Positions 40,950 through 48,480 of a stretch of DNA of 64,000 nt are shown piece after piece (positions within the stretch are counted from its first letter, which is position 1; each line of letters begins with the position of its first letter). The notes below the pieces were generated by a model that ran no database searches, was not told the origin of the DNA, and saw only the letters and a program-made list of their open reading frames with translations. This DNA is from Martelella mediterranea (lineage in GTDB: Bacteria > Pseudomonadota > Alphaproteobacteria > Rhizobiales > Rhizobiaceae): contig NZ_JAINWJ010000043.1 in NCBI RefSeq assembly GCF_021021415.1, positions 1-64,000 of the forward strand, given 5' to 3'. The translations under genes were made by a program, and so were the position numbers.

Positions 40950-41267
40950 TTACGCCTCCACGCGTTCTGGTTTGGCGGCGGCATAGCCGGCCGCGTAGGG
41001 AATGGTCGGGCCTTCGGCGCGGATGCGCTCGCGCAGCCTGAGCGGCCAGATGCGGCCGTCGGGACGCTCCTCGACATCGATGACGGCAAGATCGACCACC
41101 TTGTTGGCCGAGAAGTCACGCTTGCCGATCTCATCAAGGCTTTCGATCGCCGCGTCGTGACGGGCGACGAGCGCTGTCTGCAGATCCTCGCACCAGCGGC
41201 CATTGGCATCGAGCCAGACGGCCAGACCGTCGGTCAGGCGATTTGCGGTCAGAACCTTAGCGGACAT
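40950..41267 (-). CDS. DUF2849 protein of the sulfite reductase operon
   Basis: A 105-residue DUF2849 protein, a family of small alphaproteobacterial proteins encoded between cysG and cysI. Visible conserved parts are VLTANRLTDGLAVWLDANG and VVDLAVIDVEERPDGRIWPL, followed by LRLRERIRAEGPTIPYA. Function unknown. AAAGGAG precedes the ATG at 41267, which overlaps the end of cysG by 11 bp. It ends 6 bp before cysI. The placement implies a role in sulfite reduction, possibly as an accessory protein. Confidence 0.9.
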   Translation of the reverse strand: MSAKVLTANRLTDGLAVWLDANGRWCEDLQTALVARHDAAIESLDEIGKRDFSANKVVDLAVIDVEERPDGRIWPLRLRERIRAEGPTIPYAAGYAAAKPERVEA

Positions 41268-42708
41268 GGGCAACTCCTTTGAATTTCGTCTGGGCGACCT
41301 TGTTATCCTGCGAAAGCGCGCTCGAATGCTTCAGATTGGCGCCGGCGACCGCGTCGCCGATGATCACCATCACCGGGCCGGCGAGGTCGTCGCGCGCTTC
41401 CAGCAGCGCCATTTCGGACAACACGCCGTGAAACAGGCGCTGGTTGTTCCGGCTGGCGTTCTCGATCACCGCGATCGTGGTATCGGCGGGCACGCCCGCC
41501 TCCTGAAGCCGGGCGCCGAGTTTGGCGGCGACGGAACGGCCCATATAGACGGCAATAGTGGCGCCCCGGACCGCAAGCGCGGCCCAGTCCGGCAGGGTGT
41601 CACCATTGAGGTCGTGGCCGGTCGTAAAAACCAGGGTCGAGGCAACGCCGCGCAGCGTCAGCGGCAGTTCGAAATCGGCCGCCGCCGCCGTGGCCGAGGT
41701 GATGCCGGGCACGACCTCGTAGGAAACCCCGGCCGCGCGCAACGCCGCCATTTCCTCGCCGGCACGGCCGAAGATCAGCGGATCGCCGGATTTCAGCCGC
41801 ACGACGCGCTTGCCTTCTTTCGCAAGATCGACAAGCAGGTCGTTGATTTCATTCTGAGACTTCGAATGACAGTTCTTGCGCTTGCCGACGGCGATACGCT
41901 CGGCATCGCGCCGGCCCATATCGACGACGGCCTGGGGCACGAGCGCATCATAGGCAATCACATCGGCTTCCATCATCAGCCGGTGGGCGCGGATCGTCAG
42001 CAGGTCCTCCGCGCCCGGCCCCGCGCCGACAAGCGCCACATGACCGGAAACCTCGGCTCCGTCCGCGATGATCTCGTCGGCAAGGCACTCGGCCTCGAGC
42101 GCCCTTCCCTTTTCGATGGCATTCGCAACCGAACCGTTGAAGAAGCGCGACCAGAAGGCGCGGCGCGGCGCACCCCGCGGAATATTGGCATCAACCTTGT
42201 CGCGCAGGCGATTTGCAAGCTGCGCCAGCGGGCCGAGCGAGCGCGGCAGCATGGTGTCGATCTGCGCCCGGATCATCTGGGCCAGCACCGGACCGGCCCC
42301 CTCGGTGCCGATGGCGACGGCGATCGGAGGACGCGTGACCAGAGCGGGCGTATAGAAGTCGCAATCGTCCTTCTGGTCCACGGCGTTGACAGGGATGGAG
42401 GCCGCACGGGCCGCCTCGGCGATCAGGTGGTCCTTGTCGCTGATTCCTGTCGCGGCAAACACCAACACCGCGCCTTCGAATTGCGCGGGCGAGAAAGCGT
42501 CCTCCACCAACTGGTAGCCGTGCTCGGCGAGAAACGCGCGGTAGTCGTCCTCGGCGTTTTCGGCGTAAGCTGCAATCACGGCAGAGGTCTTTGCCATCAG
42601 CCGGGCCTTGGCGAAAGCCTCGTCGCCGCCGCCGAAAATCGCGACCTTGCGGCCATCGACCCGGAAAAACGCCGGGAAAGTCGTCAACAAATCGTCTTTC
42701 GTGCCCAT
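41257..42708 (-). CDS. cysG: Siroheme synthase CysG
   Basis: Multifunctional enzyme of 483 residues that makes siroheme from uroporphyrinogen III. The N-terminal part (about 1-215) has the NAD-binding dehydrogenase/ferrochelatase fold (VAIFGGGDEAFAKARLM). The C-terminal part is the SAM-dependent methyltransferase, with LVGAGPGAEDLLTIRAHRLM, RLKSGDPLIFGRAGEEM, GVSYEVVPGITSA and VFTTGHDLNGD. It is first in the cluster with DUF2849, cysI and DUF934 and supplies the cofactor of the reductase. A 14-bp palindrome lies 120 bp upstream. Confidence 0.96.
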   Translation of the reverse strand: MGTKDDLLTTFPAFFRVDGRKVAIFGGGDEAFAKARLMAKTSAVIAAYAENAEDDYRAFLAEHGYQLVEDAFSPAQFEGAVLVFAATGISDKDHLIAEAARAASIPVNAVDQKDDCDFYTPALVTRPPIAVAIGTEGAGPVLAQMIRAQIDTMLPRSLGPLAQLANRLRDKVDANIPRGAPRRAFWSRFFNGSVANAIEKGRALEAECLADEIIADGAEVSGHVALVGAGPGAEDLLTIRAHRLMMEADVIAYDALVPQAVVDMGRRDAERIAVGKRKNCHSKSQNEINDLLVDLAKEGKRVVRLKSGDPLIFGRAGEEMAALRAAGVSYEVVPGITSATAAAADFELPLTLRGVASTLVFTTGHDLNGDTLPDWAALAVRGATIAVYMGRSVAAKLGARLQEAGVPADTTIAVIENASRNNQRLFHGVLSEMALLEARDDLAGPVMVIIGDAVAGANLKHSSALSQDNKVAQTKFKGVAHVR

Positions 42709-42827
42709 TGCGCACAGTCCTTCTCAAGATTGGCACAACAATCGCTCTGCGGCGGCAATGTTTGAAGAAACGAAAATGCGCGGGCGCGCGGGATGGAACA
42801 TTTCATTCCTCAATTCCGCGCAATGCA

Positions 42828-42841
42828 GGGCAAATTTGCCC
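42828..42841. promoter_or_regulatory. Palindrome GGGCAAATTTGCCC between cysG and the deaminase gene
   Basis: A perfect 14-bp palindrome lies in the divergent 214-bp region between cysG and the deaminase gene. It could be an operator for either promoter. Symmetry and position are the only evidence. Confidence 0.3.
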
Positions 42842-42922
42842 GCTGGGCCAGGCCGAGGCTTGCGCTCGCCCGCCAATGCCCCTTTAAGTCAGGCTATGCA
42901 ACCTTCTGAACGGGGAATCGAC

Positions 42923-43510
42923 GTGGACGACAAGACCCTTACCGACCGCCTTCTCGCCGTGATCGAAGACGATATCCTGCCCAAGACGCTCAAGGGCGTC
43001 AGCGGCGGCAACAAGGTTTTCGGCGCGGCCATCCTGCGCAAGGACGATCTCTCCCTGGTGATCGCCGGCACCAATGCCGAGACCAGCAATCCGCTCTGGC
43101 ACGGCGAGGTCCACACGCTGAAACAGTTCTACGAACTGCCCGACCCGCCCGCCACGCGTGATCTTCTCTTCCTCTCGACCCATGAGCCCTGCACCATGTG
43201 CATGTCGGCGATCACCTGGGCCGGCTTCGACAATTACTTCTATTTCTTCAGCCACGAGGATTCGCGCGACAGCTTCGCCATTCCCCACGACCTGAAGATC
43301 ATGAAGGAACTTTACGGTCTGGAGCCCGGCGGCTACCGCCGCAAGAACGCCTTCTTCACCGCGCGCTCGATCATCGACATGGCGGATGCAAGCGCGGAGC
43401 CGGCGCGCAGCCGCTTCATGGAACGGATCGACGGTATCCGCAAAACCTACGCCCTTGCCTCCGACACCTATCAGGCCCACAAGGGCGAAACCAAAATACC
43501 GCTCGGCTAA
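42923..43510 (+). CDS. Cytidine/deoxycytidylate deaminase superfamily protein
   Basis: A 195-residue zinc-dependent deaminase-like protein. The zinc/catalytic motif reads HGE (NPLWHGEVHTLKQFYELP) rather than the usual H[AP]E, and the second motif is canonical PCTMC (STHEPCTMCMSAITWAG). After that it has FYFFSHEDSRDSFAIPHDLK and a helical C-terminus, unlike tRNA adenosine deaminases. The substrate is unknown. The GTG at 42923 follows GGGGAA and gives MDDKTLTDRLLAV; an ATG at 42896 is also in frame. It precedes mazG by 34 bp, and a joint role in nucleotide sanitation is inference. Confidence 0.85.
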   Translation: MDDKTLTDRLLAVIEDDILPKTLKGVSGGNKVFGAAILRKDDLSLVIAGTNAETSNPLWHGEVHTLKQFYELPDPPATRDLLFLSTHEPCTMCMSAITWAGFDNYFYFFSHEDSRDSFAIPHDLKIMKELYGLEPGGYRRKNAFFTARSIIDMADASAEPARSRFMERIDGIRKTYALASDTYQAHKGETKIPLG

Positions 43511-43544
43511 CGCCCGGCCCGAAAGCAATACGGAGTCTCAAACC

Positions 43545-44381
43545 GTGGAAGCCTCCCGCGACATCACGCGCCTTCTGGACATCATGGCCGCCCTTCGCAC
43601 GCCCGAAACCGGGTGCCCGTGGGATCTGAAACAGGATTTCGACAGCATCAAGCCTTACACGATCGAGGAAGCCTATGAGGTGGCGGACGCGATCGAGCGC
43701 AAGGATTTCGACGATCTCTGCGACGAACTCGGCGATCTGCTGCTTCAGGTCGTGTTCCACGCCCGCATGGCGGAGGAAAAGGGGCTATTTTCCTTCGGCG
43801 ATGTCGTCCACGCGATTACTACCAAGATGATCCGCCGCCACCCGCATGTCTTCGCCGTCAACGCGGCGGATACGCCGGAAGCGGTCAAGATCCAGTGGGA
43901 CGAGATCAAGCGGCAGGAGAAGGCCGAGCGCGCCGAACGTCGGGCGAAAAACGGGATCACCGAAGACTTCAAGGCCGGCCATCTCGGCGGCGTCCAGCGC
44001 TCCTTCCCCGCGCTGACGGAGGCGCTCAAATTGCAGGAACATGCCGCCCGCGTGGGCTTCGACTGGTCCGAGCCGGAGCCTATCCTCGCCAAGTTCGAGG
44101 AGGAAATCGGCGAGTTGCGCGAAGCGCTTCAGTCCGATGACAGATCCCGAATTTCCGACGAACTCGGCGACCTGATCTTCGCCGCCGTCAACCTCGCCCG
44201 CCACACGAAGACCGATCCCGAGCAGGCGCTGCGCGGCACCAACACCAAATTCCGCCGCCGCTTCAACCATATCGAGGAATCGCTCAATGCGTCGGGAGAA
44301 ACCCTCGACGCCGCCACGCTGGAACGCATGGAAGCGCTCTGGCAGGATGCCAAGGCGATCGAGCGGCAGCTTTCCGAATAG
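43545..44381 (+). CDS. mazG: Nucleoside triphosphate pyrophosphohydrolase MazG
   Basis: House-cleaning enzyme of 278 residues that hydrolyses (d)NTPs to NMP and PPi. Two MazG-like halves are visible: EEAYEVADAIERKDFDDLCD with ELGDLLLQVVFHARMAEE, and later FEEEIGELREAL with ISDELGDLIFAAVNLAR. The metal-binding ExxE...ExxD pattern is intact in both. KIQWDEIKRQEK and LPALTEALK-like sequence (SFPALTEALKLQE) match the family. The start is GTG with GGAG 9 nt upstream. It follows the deaminase gene and may be co-transcribed with it. Confidence 0.95.
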   Translation: MEASRDITRLLDIMAALRTPETGCPWDLKQDFDSIKPYTIEEAYEVADAIERKDFDDLCDELGDLLLQVVFHARMAEEKGLFSFGDVVHAITTKMIRRHPHVFAVNAADTPEAVKIQWDEIKRQEKAERAERRAKNGITEDFKAGHLGGVQRSFPALTEALKLQEHAARVGFDWSEPEPILAKFEEEIGELREALQSDDRSRISDELGDLIFAAVNLARHTKTDPEQALRGTNTKFRRRFNHIEESLNASGETLDAATLERMEALWQDAKAIERQLSE

Positions 44382-44416
44382 CCGGAACTTTTTTCGTCGT
44401 CCTCGTCTTTTGGCCG

Positions 44417-44447
44417 TTGACTTAGAGCGCGCTCGAAGCCGTAGCTT
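44417..44447 (+). promoter_or_regulatory. MerR-type promoter with 19-bp spacer and operator dyad
   Basis: The -35 element TTGACT (44417-44422) and the -10 element TAGCTT (44442-44447) are separated by 19 bp, the over-long spacing typical of MerR-activated promoters. The spacer holds the dyad CTTAGAGCGCGCTCGAAG (44421-44438, one mismatch), similar to sites of the NmlR/AdhR subgroup. It lies 30 bp before the MerR gene, consistent with autoregulation and control of the downstream gene. Confidence 0.75.
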
Positions 44448-44477
44448 TGCCCGCGTCGTGACGAAAGCAGGACTTCG

Positions 44478-44840
44478 ATGAAGATTGGTGAACTCGCAAA
44501 ACGCTCCGGCCTGACGGCGCATACCCTCCGCTATTACGAGAAGATCGGCCTTTTGCCCGATGCCGACCGCGATCGCTCAGGCCATCGCGACTACGACGCA
44601 TCGGCGCTGGTCTGGATCGAATTTCTCGGCCGGCTGAAGACCACCGGCATGCCGATCAGGCAAATGCTGCACTATGCCGAACTCAGACGGCAGGGGCCTG
44701 CCACGGAAAAGCAGCGTCAGCGCCTGCTCGAACAGCATCGTGATGCGGTGCGCGAGCACGTTTACGAACTCCAGTCCTGTCTTGATGTCCTCGACGACAA
44801 AATCGCCGGCTATGCCGGAAATGATCGCAACAAGGATTGA
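44478..44840 (+). CDS. MerR family transcriptional regulator
   Basis: A 120-residue MerR regulator. The N-terminal winged helix starts MKIGELAKRSGLTAHTLRYY and continues EKIGLLPDADRDRSGHRDYD. A long dimerisation helix follows (HRDAVREHVYELQSCLDVLD). The size and the single central cysteine (SCLDV) resemble NmlR/AdhR-type sensors of aldehydes or oxidants; this assignment is inference. A 19-bp-spacer promoter with a matching dyad precedes it, and a carboxymuconolactone decarboxylase-like gene follows after 7 bp. Confidence 0.9.
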   Translation: MKIGELAKRSGLTAHTLRYYEKIGLLPDADRDRSGHRDYDASALVWIEFLGRLKTTGMPIRQMLHYAELRRQGPATEKQRQRLLEQHRDAVREHVYELQSCLDVLDDKIAGYAGNDRNKD

Positions 44841-44847
44841 TGACGTG

Positions 44848-45255
44848 ATGAATGAACAGAACCAGACAATCGGCGAAACCCGCCTGGACCGCGGCAAGCG
44901 CATGCTTGCGGCTATCGACGGGCAGGCGGGACAGAATGTCATCGACGCGCTCGATGATATCGCCCCCGATTTCGCCCGTTATGTCTTTGAATTCCCCTTC
45001 GGCGATATCTATGCCCGCCCCGGGCTCGGCTTGCGCGAACGCGAGATTGCCACAGTCGCCGCCCTCACCGCGCTCGGAAACGCAGTCCCTCAGCTCAAGG
45101 TCCATATCGAAGCCGGGCTCAATGTCGGGGTGAGCCAGGAGGAAATCGTCGAAACCATCATGCAGATGTCGGTCTATGCCGGCTTTCCAGCCGCGCTGAA
45201 CGGTCTGTTCGCGGCAAAGGAGGTCTTCGCAGCTCGTTCCGACGCGAACGCCTGA
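44848..45255 (+). CDS. Carboxymuconolactone decarboxylase family protein
   Basis: A 135-residue protein of the CMD/AhpD-like fold. Conserved features are YARPGLGLREREIATVAALT, LGNAVPQLKVHIEAGLNVGV and EEIVETIMQMSVYAGFPAAL. The CxxC of AhpD peroxidases is absent, so a peroxidase role is unlikely; it is nearer to the decarboxylase-like branch. The MerR gene directly upstream probably controls it. AAGGA lies upstream of the ATG at 44848; an in-frame GTG one codon earlier is possible. Confidence 0.88.
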   Translation: MNEQNQTIGETRLDRGKRMLAAIDGQAGQNVIDALDDIAPDFARYVFEFPFGDIYARPGLGLREREIATVAALTALGNAVPQLKVHIEAGLNVGVSQEEIVETIMQMSVYAGFPAALNGLFAAKEVFAARSDANA

Positions 45256-45267
45256 TCCGTCCCGGAA

Positions 45268-46548
45268 TCACTCCGCCAGCATGCTCTCCAGCCGCTGGGC
45301 CTCGCCGCCGGCGAGCCGCAGGTCGAGGCTGACGGAGCCGTCCTCGAGATCGCGGCGCTCGTCGACGAGCGCGTGCTCGTAAAGCCAGGGCAGCAGGTGC
45401 AGTTGATCGGGCGAAAGCGTGATGGTCGTTTCCGTCAGGACGCCCGCGAGCCGGTCGGCGATGCGATCTACCAACACGTCGACGCCCTCGCCGGAAATGG
45501 CGGAGACGGCCATGACGTTCTCGGTGGCCGAAGCCCGCGCCATGATGGCGTCATGCTCTTCCGGGCCCAAAAGGTCCACCTTGTTCCAGACCTCCAGAAT
45601 GCGGGCATTCTGCTCGGCCTCGTCAATGCCGAGTTCGCCGAGGATGCGCAGCACATCGGCCGATTGCGCATCGCGGGCAGGATCGGCCATGTCGCGGACA
45701 TGGAGGATCAGGTCCGCCTCCAGCACTTCTTCCAGCGTCGCGCGGAAGGCGGCGACCAGATGGGTCGGCAGATCCGAGATGAAACCGACGGTGTCGGAGA
45801 GGATCACGGTGCGGCCATGCGGCAGCTTCATCCGGCGCAACGTCGGGTCGAGGGTTGCAAACAGCATGTCCTCGGCCAGCACCCCTGCCCCGGTGATCCG
45901 GTTGAACAGCGTCGACTTGCCGGCATTGGTGTAGCCCACCAGCGCCACGATCGGATGCGGCACCTTCTTGCGCTTGGAGCGGTGAAGCTTTCGGGTGCGC
46001 ACCACCTGCTCCAGCTCGCGTTCAAGCTTCGTAATGCGCTCGCGCAGCATTCGTCGGTCGGCCTCGATCTGGGTTTCGCCGGGACCGCCCATGAATCCGC
46101 CGCCGCCGCGCTGGCGCTCAAGGTGGGTCCAGCTTCTGACCAGACGGCCGCGCTGATAGTTCAGATGCGCAAGCTCGACCTGAAGCCGGCCCTCCTTGGT
46201 GGAGGCACGCTCGCCGAAAATTTCGAGAATCAGCCCGGTGCGGTCGATCACCTTGGCAACCCAGGCCTTTTCAAGATTGCGCTGCTGCACCGGCGACAGC
46301 GGGTGATCCACGACCACGAGGCCAATATTCTTCTCATCCAGCAACGCGTCGAGCTCTTCGATCTTGCCGGTTCCGAGCAGGGTCGCCGGGCGCGGATCGT
46401 TGATTGTCACGATCTCGGAGGCTGCCACCTCAAGCCCGATTGCGCGGGCAAGGCCCTCGGCCTCCTGCAAGCGGCTTTCAGGCGCGCGGGAAGACAGCGC
46501 GGTGCGTTCGGCCTCGGCCCGCGACTGCTTGATAACCGGCACGATCAC
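45268..46548 (-). CDS. hflX: GTPase HflX
   Basis: Ribosome-associated GTPase that splits stalled ribosomes. It has at least 426 residues. The N-terminal HflX domain includes LLGTGKIEELDALL and VDHPLSPVQQRNLEKA. The signature GGPGETQIEADRRML precedes the G-domain: GYTNAGKST, SDTVGFISDLP and NKVD. The conventional start is GTG at 46548, but it has no ribosome binding site. The frame is open to an ATT at 46611 (21 more codons), which is preceded at 5-nt spacing by AGGTGAG, so the true start may be that ATT. It lies directly downstream of hfq and converges on the CMD gene. Confidence 0.95.
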   Translation of the reverse strand: MIVPVIKQSRAEAERTALSSRAPESRLQEAEGLARAIGLEVAASEIVTINDPRPATLLGTGKIEELDALLDEKNIGLVVVDHPLSPVQQRNLEKAWVAKVIDRTGLILEIFGERASTKEGRLQVELAHLNYQRGRLVRSWTHLERQRGGGGFMGGPGETQIEADRRMLRERITKLERELEQVVRTRKLHRSKRKKVPHPIVALVGYTNAGKSTLFNRITGAGVLAEDMLFATLDPTLRRMKLPHGRTVILSDTVGFISDLPTHLVAAFRATLEEVLEADLILHVRDMADPARDAQSADVLRILGELGIDEAEQNARILEVWNKVDLLGPEEHDAIMARASATENVMAVSAISGEGVDVLVDRIADRLAGVLTETTITLSPDQLHLLPWLYEHALVDERRDLEDGSVSLDLRLAGGEAQRLESMLAE

Positions 46549-46624
46549 GAGAACGCGGGAGGAATCCCTGTTCTCGTATTCGCTCTCGGGAAATTGGGTA
46601 TTGTCGGAAATGGAAGCTCACCTA

Positions 46625-46867
46625 TCAGGAAGCGTTGTCATCGCCTTCGAACATCTGCACCGGCTGGCCCGGCATGATCGTCGAAATGGCGTGCTTGTAG
46701 ACAAGCTGCGAATGACCGTCACGGCGCAGCAAGACACAGAAATTGTCGAACGACGTCACCACGCCGGTCAGTTTCACGCCGTTGATCAGGAAGATCGTCA
46801 GGGAAATTTTCTGCTTGCGAACCGTGTTGAGAAAAAGATCCTGCAAATTCTGAGAACGTTCCGCCAT
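46625..46867 (-). CDS. hfq: RNA chaperone Hfq
   Basis: Sm-like hexameric RNA-binding protein that helps small RNAs pair with targets. It has 80 residues, typical for rhizobia. The Sm1 motif region is [20 protein letters not shown] and the Sm2 motif is YKHAIST. It sits between trkA and hflX, the conserved hfq-hflX order; the hflX ribosome binding site overlaps the region just after its stop. In rhizobia Hfq also affects nitrogen control, which fits the neighbouring ntr genes. Confidence 0.98.
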   Translation of the reverse strand: MAERSQNLQDLFLNTVRKQKISLTIFLINGVKLTGVVTSFDNFCVLLRRDGHSQLVYKHAISTIMPGQPVQMFEGDDNAS

Positions 46868-46989
46868 AGCGCCGCTTCTTTCTTTCTCTTGCCGGCCGGG
46901 GCCGGTTCCACCTCTTTGTTGCCATCGAAAACGTCAGGGCAACAGATCATGAACTTTTGGTAGCAAATCACCGGCGCTTCCGCAACGGC

Positions 46990-47026
46990 GAAAAACATGA
47001 GCCCCCGAGACTCCTTTTTCGGGGGC
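46990..47026 (-). terminator. Terminator downstream of trkA
   Basis: On the minus strand GCCCCCGA pairs with TCGGGGGC (47019-47026 with 47001-47008) across a 10-nt loop. TCATGTTTTT follows on the minus strand. It lies about 20 bp after the trkA stop and before hfq. Confidence 0.8.
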
Positions 47027-47047
47027 CTTGCCTGAAGGCCGGATCGC

Positions 47048-48424
47048 TCAGAAATACTGGATCGAAACCCGGAAGAGCTGCTCGACGTGACGCACCGCGG
47101 AAGCGGCGGCAAACAGGATCACCCGGTCATGCGCCTTGATCTTGAGATCGCCATGCGGCCGGATGACCTCCTCGCCCCGGTAGATCGCGCCGATGCGGAT
47201 GCCGTCGGGCAGGTCGAGGTCGCGGAACGGCGTACCGACGAGCGGCGATGTCGCGAGCGCCTCCGCCTCGATCACCTCGGCGGCACCCTTCTGCACCGCG
47301 TAGACCGAGCGGATGCGCCCCTTGCGCACATGCTGAAGCACGCGTGAGATCGTGACCGCGCGCGGATTGATATAGGCATCGATACCGAGCGATTTGGTGA
47401 CATCGTGAAACGACGGGTTGTTCAGGAGCGCCAAATTGGACTTGCAGCCAAGCTGCTTGGCGATCACCGAGGCCAGGATATTGGTCTGGTCGTTATTGGT
47501 CAGAGCGACCATCAGATGGGCGTCGGGCACATCGGCCTGCACCATGATGTTCTGGTCGAGCGCCGAGCCATGGATGACGATGCCGTGGTGCAGCGCATCC
47601 GACACCGCCACCGCCTTGTCACGGTCCTGCTCGATCATCTTGATGCGGGTCTTGGGCTGCAGGTCCTCGATCGACTTGGCGACGAAGAAGCCGATATTGC
47701 CGCCGCCGGCGATCACGATCCGCCGCGCCTCCTGCTCCTCATGGCCGAACAGCGCCAGGGTGCGCCGGATATGCTCATGTTCGCACACAACATAGACGAG
47801 GTCGCCAGCGAGAATCTGGTCGGTCGAATGCGGAATGATCACCTCTTCATGGCGATAGATACCGGTCACCGTCGCGTTCAGGTCCGGAAACAACTGGCTG
47901 AGCTGGACGAGCGGCGTGTTCAACACCGGGCAGTCGTCATTGCACTCCACGGCAAGCATCGCGATCTTCTCGTCGGCGAAACGCACGATATCGGTGGCGC
48001 CGGGGAAGGAGATGCGGCGTAGCACCATCTTGCCGACTTCGACTTCGGGCGAAATCGTGACATCGATCGGCATGTGGTCGCGCGAAAACAGGTCCGAATA
48101 ATGCGAATGCAGATAGCTTTGCGAGCGGATGCGGGCAATCTTGGTCGGCACATTGAACAGCGAATGCGCGACCTGGCAGGCGACCATGTTGATCTCGTCA
48201 TGCAGCGTCACGGCGATGATCATGTCCGCCTGATCGGCGCCGGCCTTGGCCAGCATGTCGGGGTGGGCGCCGTGGCCGACATAGCCGCGCACGTCCAGAA
48301 GCTCGGTGATGGCGGTGATGAGCGACGCGGACGTGTCAATAACGGAGACGTCGTTATATTCCTGGGAAAGCCGTTCGGCGATGCCGAAACCGACCTGACC
48401 AGCGCCGCAGATGATGATTTTCAT
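47048..48424 (-). CDS. trkA: Trk system potassium uptake protein TrkA
   Basis: Cytoplasmic NAD(H)-binding regulator of Trk potassium uptake, 458 residues. Two RCK units are visible: the first begins MKIIICGAGQVGFGIAERLS, and the second Rossmann motif is RIVIAGGGNIGFFVAKSIED near the middle. Each is followed by a TrkA_C-like region (IRIGAIYRGEEVIRPHGDLK in the second). No TrkH/TrkG membrane subunit is in the window. It follows ntrX by 56 bp on the same strand, a conserved alphaproteobacterial arrangement, and a terminator separates it from hfq. Confidence 0.97.
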   Translation of the reverse strand: MKIIICGAGQVGFGIAERLSQEYNDVSVIDTSASLITAITELLDVRGYVGHGAHPDMLAKAGADQADMIIAVTLHDEINMVACQVAHSLFNVPTKIARIRSQSYLHSHYSDLFSRDHMPIDVTISPEVEVGKMVLRRISFPGATDIVRFADEKIAMLAVECNDDCPVLNTPLVQLSQLFPDLNATVTGIYRHEEVIIPHSTDQILAGDLVYVVCEHEHIRRTLALFGHEEQEARRIVIAGGGNIGFFVAKSIEDLQPKTRIKMIEQDRDKAVAVSDALHHGIVIHGSALDQNIMVQADVPDAHLMVALTNNDQTNILASVIAKQLGCKSNLALLNNPSFHDVTKSLGIDAYINPRAVTISRVLQHVRKGRIRSVYAVQKGAAEVIEAEALATSPLVGTPFRDLDLPDGIRIGAIYRGEEVIRPHGDLKIKAHDRVILFAAASAVRHVEQLFRVSIQYF

Positions 48425-48480
48425 AAGAACCCCTCTGGGGTTTGGTAAGTTCAGTTGGCCGCAATCTGCCCGGTTTTGGC

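Noticed and set aside
44848-45255. AhpD-type alkylhydroperoxidase
   Set aside because: The CxxC catalytic pair of AhpD is absent; only the general CMD fold is supported.
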